This document shows positions 12,101 to 24,100 of a DNA stretch of 64,000 nt, one piece after another. The notes beneath the pieces are model-generated. The model had not been told where the DNA came from, did no database searches, and saw only the letters and a program-made list of their open reading frames with translations. The position numbers were made by a program, and so were the translations under genes. Numbering within the stretch: the first letter of the stretch is position 1; each line of letters opens with the position of its first letter. Origin of the DNA: Liolophura sinensis (lineage: Eukaryota > Mollusca > Polyplacophora > Chitonida > Chitonidae); assembly GCF_032854445.1 (NCBI RefSeq), contig NC_088306.1:16587764-16651763 (forward strand). Direction: 5' to 3'.

Positions 12101-15100
12101 AATGATCAGAGTTCACTCAGTGATACATACATTGTATGCTGTACCGGGGCCTCCGTGGCTCAGTTAGTTAGCGCGCTAACGCAGCGTAATGACCCAGGAG
12201 TCTCTCACCAATGCGGTCTCTGTGAGGTCAAGTCCAGCTCATGCTGGCTTCCTCTCCGGCTGTATGTGGGAAGGATTGCAGCAACCTGGAGTTAGACTGG
12301 AGTTACAGTGATGTGAAACTTCTGTTTCTGTCTTGCAGATCCAAAACCCTGCCCAGCATTGAAGAAGCCTGGCGATTACCCATTCCAGCAGAAGCTCACC
12401 TCCCGCCAAGGCGCCAGCAATGCGCAACAGGTAAGGGAGATAACCTGAGGTGATGCAAGTTATGAGACCAGAATGATCTCCTTGTGTGCAGTGGTTGTCC
12501 TGGTTTATTGCTATCTTAAGGGGTTTTGTTGGCTATAATTTCCTCATCCAATCTCCATAAAGATCAAGTGCTGATTAGCTACCAAGGTCACCTATTTGCA
12601 GGACTTGATCTAGCCAAAAACTTTGGGTAATCTTTTGAGTGACATAGTTTTCAATTTCACCACCCCTTTATATGCAATTAACACAAAAATTTGAAAATTT
12701 TGTTATTTGAGATCTTGTGACTGCCAAACCCATTTTATGGGCACAGAAATGCCTTGGATCAAGCCCTAGCTTCAGCCAATCTCTCTCTGGATTATGTGTG
12801 TTTTTTGTGTCGGATGTTTTTGTCAGGCACATTTTATACCTGAGGCAAAGAACACTGTTCCCTATAGGAACTCTGTAAAACTGTTTGCACAGCAGAAGGA
12901 TTTATGTAGTTGAGTGAAAAACCTGTACATAAATGTATGTAGGATTTGTTGGTTGAAATGATCTTTTCCTTGATGTAGAAAAGTAGTCTGTAAGTATTTC
13001 ATCAATCAGTGATGAATTGTGTAATGGTTGATCTGTTGTTTGTCTTTCAAGCTTTTGAATTGGCAGTTTGTTCTGGATTTATTTAACCTCATTCAGAGAT
13101 ATAGTTTAATGCTGAAGTTGTTTTTGCGTTATTTTCAGCTTCAACAAACACCTCAGTCACATGCCCCCAAACCCATGATGCCCTCTCAACCCACAATGCC
13201 ACTTACCAATTTCGTGGCCGGAATGTCGCCTCCCACAACACCAGCGGAGAAAACCAAGAAAAAGAAAAATCGGAAACGGGTCAGTCATCTTGCGCTAAAA
13301 CAAAAATTATTTTGAATCATATATGTTTCTGGCATCATAGCCCTTTCCATCGTCTTGCTTCTAAGAATGTCATTGTTGACTGAGAGTTACAAATAATCTT
13401 TTTTCAAAGAAAATGTTTGTGTTTTGTGATCTTGCCTATTACAAGTTGTTAGCGGCCATGTTTTACCAGACTCTTGGTCAGATATCTTTCAAATTGCAAG
13501 CCTAGTGTAAAAAAGCATAATTACCCTTTTTGACATTCCTTGAAGACATTTCTTAGTAAGTCCTAGTTTTCCATATTGTCATTCTCTTCTTTCAACCTCT
13601 GAGTATTCGATTGAATAGTTTGTTACCAAGTGTTTCCATGAGTTGATTTCGTGTCCTCTTGCACAAAGTCTTATGTCATGTTTGTGATTTGCCAGGCATC
13701 CAATGAGCCTGCTGATCTGCCTATGCCACCTGCACAGCCTCAGCCTCCTCCCCCGGCATACCTGACACAGGAACGCATGCAGGTGCTCAATTATCTGCAA
13801 AATCAGGTGAGATTTTTAGCTCCTTTTGCCTGCTTATTCTCAGGATTTCTTTTTAAAATCAAAAAAATGATGCATGTCTCCTTTCTCTAATTACGATCTC
13901 CGAACAAATTGCCTTTATTAACAAGTGTTAACTCTGAAGGAAGAAAAATTAATGTAAAATTTTGACATGATTTTCAGTGCTTGTCTCCTAATGTTTTTAC
14001 AGACTAACTTAAATCCTCAAGAAGAGCAACTGCTGCGTGATCTCCAGCAACAGTATTCCGTACAACAACAACATCAGCAACATATGAAAATGCAGCAGTT
14101 GCAACCAGTAAGTCTTTGCCTTCAGACTTCAGTACAGTTGTACACAAATTTTTGGTAAAATGAGAAAGCGAAAGATTGCAGTTCTAACTAGGGTGTGATT
14201 CCTTGATGTGCCGTTCCTTCAGTAATGTATGAATTCATTATCAATTGTCGTCAATTTACCTTGATATTTTCTTCCTTCACTAATGTATTTCTCAATATCT
14301 TATTCTTTCAGTGATTTTATTCCTTGATATTCAGTCCTTTTGGTAATATTTTTCTCTGTATTTCATTCCTTCATTGACATATTCCTTGAAATTTGGTTCC
14401 TTTCCCTGATTGATCCCTTGATATTTGGTTCCTTGATGTTTTGGTTTGTTCATTGATATTTTCGTTGATATTTGGTTCATTCATGGATATTTTCCTTGGT
14501 CCAGAAAGTAATTTGTCATTGGTGAAATTCCTTGTATCCTCCTAAATTTGTTTTAAAAAAATGAATGAATGAATGATTATGGCTTAAAAGAAAAGACAAC
14601 AAATAATATAACCTAAGTTATTAAGGAGGAGAAGGGGACGACAGAACAGACCTAAACTGCCATAGACAGTTTTCTCTGACAAGCTTTCAAGGAAGCACAT
14701 TACATGACTCTGAGAGGATTCCTTTATCGTCATATGACTGAAAAATTGTTAAGTACGACATTAAACCCCAAGCACTCACTCACTCACTCACTCACTCATT
14801 CTGACATTAAATAAATTAAGTTTTATTCAGGAATTTTTATGTAAGAGCAACAGGAAACACGGGGTTGTGCCACTCGTACCCCACGTACGTAGGGTTAAAG
14901 GGCAAAACAGGGTTCAAGTGTCATATGGGAAAACGGTTACATTCCATGGGTTAACTCAAGCCTGATTGGTTAAAATTGATAACACAGATGTGCTTTTGAT
15001 TGTCCCTTTGAACATGATTTTGCTTACTTTCAACTGCGTCTCTTTTTTTGCAACAAGACAAGAATGAAAAGTTAGACTGTTTTTAAACATCCCGTGAGAT

Positions 15101-18100
15101 AATTTATTAATGTATGCATACATTTGGTCTAGTGTTGTCTTTTCTTTTAGTTAATATTGTTTTAAATTCATTCAATGCCAAATTCTCCAGCACTTTACAC
15201 TAGAGGTATGTTTTAAGGTGTAGCTTATATGTTAGCCCTTTACTCATAGTAGTTGGTAGAGTGTCCGCTTCGTGACCGGTAGATCCAGGATCAATCCTTG
15301 ATCGAGTCACACCTAAGACTTTAAAAGAGGAAGTTGTAACTTCCTCGCTTGGCGTTCAGCATGAAGGGGATAGTGCAACGACTGGTTGACCCGTATCAGT
15401 ATAATGGCTCGGGCGGGGCAGCCTACTTGCCTTCGGTAAGTCGTCTCAGTGAAGCAGCACTAAATAAAAGAGCGGTGGAAATCCGTCCTGCAACAAGGAG
15501 GCACATTACACGTACATGCACCCTAAAGATTCCTTCGTTGTCATATGACTGAAAAATTGTTGAGTACGACGTTAAAACCCAAGCACTCACTCACTCATTT
15601 ACTCATAGTAGTTATCCATGTTTCAGGGCCAGCAGCAGTTTGGAATGCAGGACACATCGGGTGGGGCTGGTCCTGGGAACATGCATAATGCAGCTCACAT
15701 GGGTGCTCCCCCGTACCCACATCACAACCCTAAACTATCTCCACGCGGAACTATGCATGCACCTGGTTTTGCTCAACCACGCCCGGGATTTTCCGGGCCC
15801 AATAGTACGGGGTCCCCCTTAATGAGCCCCGTAGGAAATCCTGAAGGGTTCCCCCAAGGTGGGCCCTTCTCCAGCGTGGGACAGTTTGGCCAGAGTAAGC
15901 AGTTCAGTCAGCAAGAGATGATACCAGGGCACCCAAGCCCTACAGTAGGGATGGGCGGGCGTATGCCTGGGCCGGGGTCAGGTCTGCCACAGGTGCACTA
16001 CCTTGGGGGACCTCACTCTGCCCGACTGCCCCACCAAAATGCGGACCTTCACCTCAACCCGTCGGCCGTGCGCGGCGGTGTGCCTTTCAGCACCTCTCAC
16101 AACCTACCTCATGCAGCTGCGGGCAACATTCCATACAGCATGGCCTCCGGTACGCACGGAGGAAGTGGGCCTCACCAAGTGGGCGCCAAACCACCCATGT
16201 CCTCACCGACCGCACTGCCATCATCCTCTGCACTTTTCCACAGCATGACAGCGGCCAGCCAACAGAACGCGTTTAGCATGGCATCCAGAGGCCCCACCCC
16301 TTCTTCCGGTCACATGACCATGAAGCATAATTCAGGTGTGCCTGAGCTGCCTGGAGACATGAGTTTGCCAAAGGATTTGCAGAACATCAACCCGACGAAC
16401 ATGAGCGACCAGGAGTTGGCTGATATCGCAACGTCGCTCGCTGAGGACGCCGCGGGCTCGCTAGCTGAGGATCTCCTGGCCCAGTTCGTCCATGGCCCTG
16501 GAAACGACCCCAAAGTGGAATCTTCGGGTCAGGTTCTCCCCAACATCTCCAGCGCTGGAGGAGTCGGAATGTTTACGAGGGACAAATCATCGCTTTCTCA
16601 AGCACTCTTTAGTGGTTCTACTGCTGTATCAGGGGCAGGGAACTCCGTCCAGACAAGCTCTGGTGGGAACGCCCTTACCCCGCATTCCTCCACCCCTCAG
16701 GATATAAGGAGTTCAGGGAATGCTGCTGCTAGCGTAGACTTTCCTGCCCGCAGAGACTCTCTACAGAGCAGGCTAATGGGGCCTCTCCCCCCAAACAGTT
16801 CCTCATCATCATCGTCATCATCAGCTGTTATAAAACATGAAGTCATCAGAAAACCTCACTCACCTAAATTATCTATAGACATGTGCGGAGAGGAAATCAT
16901 CACATTGTGTAAAGGGCTAGGTAAGAAGCACTGCATTCTCATCCATTCTGATGTCTTGCTTTCTGGTATAATACTGGCGCTCGTGACACCAGTATTCGTG
17001 AGTTCATGGTTGTTTGGTATGCTATGTTTCATATGTTGATAAATACTGTAAATCTTCAACCTTTTCAACCACTAAAGCACTTTTTTCAGTGGAATTTATG
17101 CATAAAATTATTGTAAAAATGACACTAAAAAATGATTTATTTGTGCCATGAAAGCTTCATAAAATTGTGCAAATTATTTCTCTACACCCTATAGTTCTAT
17201 CAGAATGTTTCAAAATATTGGTTGCGGACGCGGTTGAAACGGTTGAAAAATTAGGGTAATACTATTTGTTTAAGGAATCAGAAGGTTGCCCAATGAGGTC
17301 ACATGTTCAAATCCGCCTATTTTTGCCAGTCAGATACCTGGTGAATTTTACATGGGTGTTTTCCACTTTCATAAACCTGACAGGTGTACAAGCTTCTCTC
17401 TATTCCTTGATGGGGCTCTGTCATCATATCCTAAGTGAAAAATTCCCAGGTTCAGTCTTGAACACCAATCAAGTAAATTAATAACTAAAGCTGTCTCAGC
17501 TGGACTTCGTTGTTAGAGAGCAGAGGAATTTTGGCAAGGCTAATAGTACATGTGTACTGGCATGACTAACTTCACCAGGACAATGCGGAGAATTTGTACA
17601 TGAAGATGTACCAGGAGTATACCAAAAACATCATTTGTTCTTCCTATGAACTAACAAGAGTCTCTGGCACTCTCTAATAGCAGGTGGCCAGTCTGATTGT
17701 CCATCTGTTTGCGTACAGTGCTACAGAATCCGTCTTCTCTGCTTGCCTCACGTCCTACATGATGCTGAAGGGTTTGAATTAGGAGATACATTTAGATATG
17801 GATTCTGTTATAATCCAGGACTTTGTCAGGTATTAAAGTAAAATTGAAAAACAAAAAAAAAGGAAAAAGATTATCCGTCAGTCCATAGATTAGGCCAGAA
17901 TTTCAAATCAGACTCGTGTCCAGTTTTCTCCTATTTTCTCTATTTTCTCCATGGTCATGTTTGACATTAATATTGTCAGAATAGGAAGTCTCAAAGACAC
18001 TGAAAGTTTAAATATATATTTTTCCAAAATGTAAAGGAGTCTAAATTTAATGTTGTAAAACTGACGGTGATTTGTTTGCCTCAGGCATTACTCTGAACCC

Positions 18101-21100
18101 TTGAATAGTGGGGTCATGTTCTCAAATCCAACTTCCTGTTGTTTTGGCTGTGACTTTATGTCGGGAGGTTTATCATGAACCTGACAAGGTGTGGTAGTTT
18201 CCTGCTGTATTTTACAGATTCCTTCTACCCATAAATGTTTCTGTATTCATTGTATAAGTGGAATAATTCATTGGGCAAATACTGTAAACCTTCAACCTTT
18301 TCAATCACTAAAGCCCTTTTTTTTTTTCATTGGAATTCATGCATACAATTATTATTTAAATGACGCTAAAAATACAAGCTTCATAAAAGTGTGCAAATTA
18401 TTTCTCTACACCCTGTAGTTATCTCAGTATGATCCAAAATATTGGTTGCATAGGCGGTTAAAATATGATGGTTTGTGTCATATATGTTTGTGTCAAAATA
18501 TTGGTTGCATAGGCGGTTAAAATATGATGGTTTGTGTCATATATGTTTGTGTCAAAATATTGGTTGCATAGGCGGTTAAAATATGATGGTTTGTGTCATA
18601 TATGTTTGTGTCAAAATATTGGTTGCATAGGCGGTTAAAAAGGTTGAAGAATTTGGGTAGGCCAAATTTAGCCTGAGTTAATTCTTTCCAAATTTGTCAG
18701 CACAAATGTGCATTGCTCTCCTATAACCTTTTCTCGTTGGTTCACATTGCTTGCATGTATTACCAAACCAAAGAGAATAATGCTGGCTATCGTAGAAGTG
18801 AAATATTCTTGAGTAAGACATTAAAATTTATTTATTTATTTATTTGTTTGGTGTTTTACACCGTACTCAAGAATATTTCACTTATACGATGGCGGCCAGC
18901 ATTATGGTGGGTGGAAACCGGGCAGTGCTGGGGGAAGGCGTCAAAACACCGATGAAATAAATGAATACATGTAAATCAAACCAAAGAGATGTATGTCTAC
19001 ATGTATTTGATTTTCACAGTTAGAACATTGATACAGTTTTGCTGGTCAGTGAAGCAGTTTTCTCTGACACATAATGAGATGGTAACATGTTTCGTTGTTT
19101 GCAGGGAAGGGAGGTAGCCACAGTATGATATTATATGACAGGTGTCCACCTCGTCCCCCCAGTCCACCATTCCCTCCAGTGCCGAAGGAACAGCTAAACC
19201 CTCCTACCCCCAGCGTTTATGTGAGTTTGAATTTATTACACGATTTATTTTTTTATGATTTGAGGTTGTCCTTAGAAACTAATTTCTTTTCGGGCATATC
19301 CCAACTCTAACTTTTTCATTCTGGCCAACAAAAAAAAAAAGAAAACATCCTGCAAAAATAAAAATAAAAAAAACTAGAGTGGCGTTTTTATGGTAGGTGG
19401 GAGCTATGAATACAACATCATTAATAGATTTTACCTTTGATGTTTCGTGTCCGTGTCTATCTGTGGCTTGACTTGAGATCAGAGGTTTCCATGCTTTCCA
19501 AATAAAATATCAAGATGTTATTTAAGAAGTCATTAAGGTGCCGGAATATAGGCCTTCTTATGTCATCGGCTTGACCCACTGAGTGTTGTTGGTAAATTTG
19601 GTAAAGTTGGTCATTCCCTAAATGACTGTAAATTTCATCTGTGACTAACTTGATCCTTTTTCCTGATTTCTGAGAGTTTTTTCCATAGAAAGGTGTTTTC
19701 AAGTTTAATTGGAACATGGGATGATATTCTACTGTAAAATTCTAAGTTTTAGCACCAAAAAATTATTTTTTGACATTTATTTGCCCATTAAATTGCATTT
19801 TTGTGGTTGAAATTTAAGGTCATTTAGGGTACATCTCCTGTTTTGTTGATATTTTATGTTACATCTCCTGATACATTGATGTTGATGTTTTATGATACAT
19901 CTCCTCATATGTTGATATTGATGTTTTATGTTACGTCTCCTGATACGTTGATGTTGATGTTTTGTGTTACGTCTCCTGATACATTGATGTTGATGTTTTA
20001 TGTTACGTCTCCTGATACATTGATGTTGATGTCTCCTCGTATATTGATGTTGATGTTTTATGATAAGTCTCCTCATATATTGATGTTGATGTTTTATGTT
20101 ATGTCTCCTGATACATTGATGTTGATGTTTTATGTTAAGTCTCCTGATACGTTGATGTTGATGTTTTATGTTACGTCTCCTGATATGTTGATGTTTTATG
20201 TTACGTCTCCTCATATATTGATGTTGACGTTTTTTGTTACGTCTCCTGGTATATTGATGTTGACGTTTTATGTTACGTCTCCTGATACATTGATGTTGAT
20301 GTTTTATGTTACGTCTCCTGATACATTGATGTTGATGTTTTATGTTACATCTCCTGATACATTGATGTTGATGTTTTATGTTACATCTCCTGATAGATTG
20401 ATGTTGATCCTTTATGTTGTACAGTTGGAGAGTAAAAGAGACGCCTTCTCACCAGAGCTCCAGCAGTACTGTTACAGTCAGCCGTGTGTTGTGATACGAG
20501 GACTGGCCGGGGCACTTAAGCTAGGTATGACCACAGTATTCAGACATAAATTTGTTGTTAAACATGGCAGATGTGGCAAGAGATTAGTTTTCTTCTTGTC
20601 TTTGTGAGCATTGGATACATAATCAGAGCTATACAGGTCACTTCTCTTTATTTCACTAGATAGTGATATTAACTGTTAAATCTTTAGTCATTTCTAGTGC
20701 TATTTCCTCTATTTATCATTTAAATTTAAAAAAAAACCCGAACAACATAAAAAATAAGGGGCTGAGCCTTGTGTTTTAGCACATCGATGTAATGATGTAC
20801 TTCAAATTTTGATATCTTTGTTCACTTGAAATTCTACTGTGTTATGAATACCCAGATATCACTGCTCACTTCTATGTCTGCTGTTAGGAATACCCAGATA
20901 TCACTGTTTACTTGAATCTCTACTCTGTTGTCAATACCCAGATGTTGTTGTTCACTAGCATACTCTGTGTTTCAGATCTAGGACTGTTTTCAACCAAAAC
21001 TTTAGTGGAGGCCAATCCAGAGCATCCTGTAGAAGTCCGTACACAGGTATGGTACATTACCTATTTATCATGTAGTGTCATTTTTCTCCAAAACTTACAC

Positions 21101-24100
21101 CAAGCCAGACATGTTTTGGAGTACATGCTGGAAGCTTTGATGTTTTATTTTTAGCCTCTAAAATTCAGATACAAATGTTCTCATTCCTAGAAATGTTGAT
21201 AAAAATTATCTAATTATTTACTTACCAGTTACATTAGCATTTGCATCAATTTTTGATTGTGAATTTTCTTTCATGAAATAGACCACCACAGCATTGAGAC
21301 ATTTCAATAATGAAATAAATTATAAGCTGGCATCATGATGGGCAGATGTAAGCAATTTTTCACACATAAAAACATTTGTTGCTATTTTGACAATGCAATT
21401 ATTTTTTGGAGGAACATAACATTTATGATTGTCCAGCTTGAGTTCTTCACAAATACGTACAATATCTGTCTTTCTCTTTTTTTTTAGTACGCACCTAAAT
21501 TTGTATTGGTTAAAAATTTTTGAAAAAGGGATACATGATACTTTAAGTCATGGTACAGTATGTCTGAATCAGGCTGCTATAACCCTAAATGTATGTCTTT
21601 CTGTTTTCTCCAGAGGCAGCAGCCCCCAGACGAGAACCTTGACCCTAACGGGATGAGGGTGTGGCACTGTGAGAGTAGCCGTTCACACACGACCATCGCC
21701 AAGTATGCTCAGTATCAGGCCTCCTCATTCCAAGAGTCCTTACGGGTAAGCCCCTGTAACATGACAACTCATTGGTGGATATGATTGTAACAGTTTCCTT
21801 GATTGGGTTGATGGGATTGTAACACTTTCCTTCGTTGGCTGACTGAAGTTGTTATTGTAACAGATTCCCTGATTGGCTAACTGCCACCTTATTCTCAGTC
21901 ATTGTTGTTGGTATAAATAGTGAAAATGATGGATGCTTATGATTATATGATTGTAGCATTATCTGAGCTAGGCGCACTATTGACTTTTTATACATTATCT
22001 CGTGAGATCTGTAATGTTGGGTAATAGACTTAAACAAGAATTTGCGAGTCGCATGGCCTGTCTGGCCAAGAAATGCCAGTAGTTCACCATAATGCACCAT
22101 CTTGGGTTGGCTGTCATTTGGAATTTTATGGTGAAACTTGTAAAAAGCCTTAAGTTCTGGGCCAAGAGATCAGTCAGAATTGGTTTGATAAAGGCCATAA
22201 ATTACTGTAAATCTTAACCTTTTCAACCCTAAGCACTTTCTTCAGTGGAATTTATGTGTATAATTATTATGAAAATGATGCTAAAAATGATCTGTTTGCA
22301 TCAGTAAAGATGCAAGCTTTATAAAACTGTACAAATTATGTCTAAAAATGTTTCATAATATTGGGACCGGCCCCAATAGAACAGTTGGTAGAGCGTCCGC
22401 TTCAGGAGCGTTAGATCCAGGGTCAGTCCTGGGTTGAGTCACACCCAAGACCTTAAAAGAGGAAGTTGTAACTTCCTCGCTTGGGGTTCAGCACAAAGGG
22501 GGTAGTGCAACAACTGGTTGACCGGTATCAGTATAATGGCTCGGGCGGGACGGCTTACTTGCCTTCGGTAAGGCGTCTCAGTGAAGCAGCACTAGATAAA
22601 AAGAGTGGTGGAAATCTGTCGTCCAACAAGGAGGCACATTACGTGCACTCTAAGGATTCCTTTGTCATCATATGACTGAAAAATTGTTCAGTATGACGTT
22701 AAACCCCAAGCACTCACTCAGTCACTCAAAATATTGGGTGCAGAGGAGGTTGAAAAGGTTGAAGAGTTAGGGTAAACCAAAAAATGCATGTATACCCTTC
22801 CCTGAATTGACCATTGCATTGTACGCCTTTATTTTTTAAAAATATTTTATGAATTAAAGTGTATTGTTCCTGTAATGTGAATGTCTGGTTTTGGATTTTT
22901 CCAGGAGGAAGCAGAGAAAGCTAAAGGGAATATCGTGAAGGAATCTGACAGTGATTCAAACTCCTCGGCAGCATCTAAAGGGTGAGTCAGAGTCAGAGTC
23001 AGAGATATCGTATAATTCATTCACATAGCTGGAAACTGTGCATTTCTCAGGTTACCTCCCCTTGGCCAGGTTGCTCACTTTTGAATCAAGAACTAAAACT
23101 GTTTCATCTTTTATGAAGGGCAAAGATAATGGACCTCAAATTAACGAAAAATCAGAACTTCCTGGTATTTTCCATAGTATTAAGGTTTTGTGTGGCCTTT
23201 TCCAAAATGGTGATGCTTATAAATATGGTACACTAAAAAAACAAAAAAAACCCAGAAGTTTGTTCAGATGTTTTGCTTCCATGTATTTTTTAAGGCATAG
23301 TAAAAATTGTGCCATCACAGTATTGTTATATACATATGTTACTTTAGATGTATAGTTGTTTGTGGATTCAATACCTAATAACCCATAGTCATACATCGAG
23401 ATTTTTTCATTATTAATAATAGTATTGTTGTTTGTGTGTGTAGTCTTCTACATTCTGCTTTTAAGTTTTCGACAGCTGAATGCATCTTATGAAAATTTGA
23501 TATCTCACCTGATGATTGAATACCATGAAAAGCCAATGACCATAATTGATTTTTTTTTATTTTTCACAGGAGGAAGAAGTGGAAGACAATTAGATTTGGA
23601 ACAAATGTTGATTTGTCAAATGAGGCTAAATGGCGTCCCCAGTTACAAGAGCTGACCAAGCTACCAGTTTTTACACGGGTAAGGTACCAGCCTGATTCAA
23701 CCACACCTGTGTTGTAGCACCTCCAAGGCTCCTTAGGTAGCTGTACATGAATACGCATAAAGATATACAGATAACCCTATAAGCTTATCATGTGAAGTAT
23801 TCGGTAGTTTATGTTTTGTTAAGTCTTCAAATGTCCTATGCAAATTTGTTCTCTTACCAACCAGTGATCAAGCTTTAATCTTTGTTCTTCTTTTTTCCCC
23901 TCCACAAGTGAAATGATGTGTATAGTAAACTTGCAAACCTAATTCTTGGGCTATGATGTCAATCAGCCAGCCAGCCAATCAGTCATTTCAGTTCATTTCC
24001 TGTCTACATAATGTGAAGGGCATGTCATTATTCTCACCTTTTTACCTGTCTTACAGTTGATGTCAGCTGGTAACCTGCTGAGTCATGTAGGCCACACAAT

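Larger units (their letters stand above)
3104..12430 (+). other. KDM6A: KDM6A TPR-domain exons
   Basis: Nine exons encode tetratricopeptide helices, the protein-interaction half of UTX. Signature stretches are RLGLMFKV (exon 3104-3224), [10 protein letters not shown] across 6247-6281, [12 protein letters not shown] across the 8899/9420 junction, [16 protein letters not shown] (10335-10434) and [16 protein letters not shown] (10834-11000). Exon 12339-12430 gives LPSIEEAW, the conserved segment just after the last TPR. In exons 9420-9545, 10335-10434, 11607-11692 and 12339-12430 the conserved protein is only recovered by changing frame inside the exon. Elsewhere the exons join in phase. Confidence 0.88.
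13139..16920 (+). other. KDM6A: KDM6A disordered linker exons, polyQ and large Pro/Gly/Ser/Met-rich exon
   Basis: Four exons link the TPR and catalytic parts. Exon 13139-13279 ends in a basic patch ([10 protein letters not shown]), a possible nuclear localisation signal. Exon 14003-14107 is glutamine-rich ([18 protein letters not shown]). Exon 15627-16920 is a single 1.29-kb exon coding about 431 residues rich in Gly, Pro, Ser, His and Met, with a serine run (about 10 residues) near 16798-16830. Its end reaches the conserved segment [16 protein letters not shown], which matches the vertebrate KLFSVDMTAEQIYETCKG region. Low-complexity composition suggests intrinsic disorder; the frame is open throughout. 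Linker sequence is poorly conserved between phyla, so only its ends are aligned with confidence. Confidence 0.88.

Noticed and set aside
19777-20607. Long open frames on both strands (145 and 254 residues)
   Set aside because: They arise from the 36-bp tandem array, whose period is a multiple of three; only 20425-20524 is a real exon.
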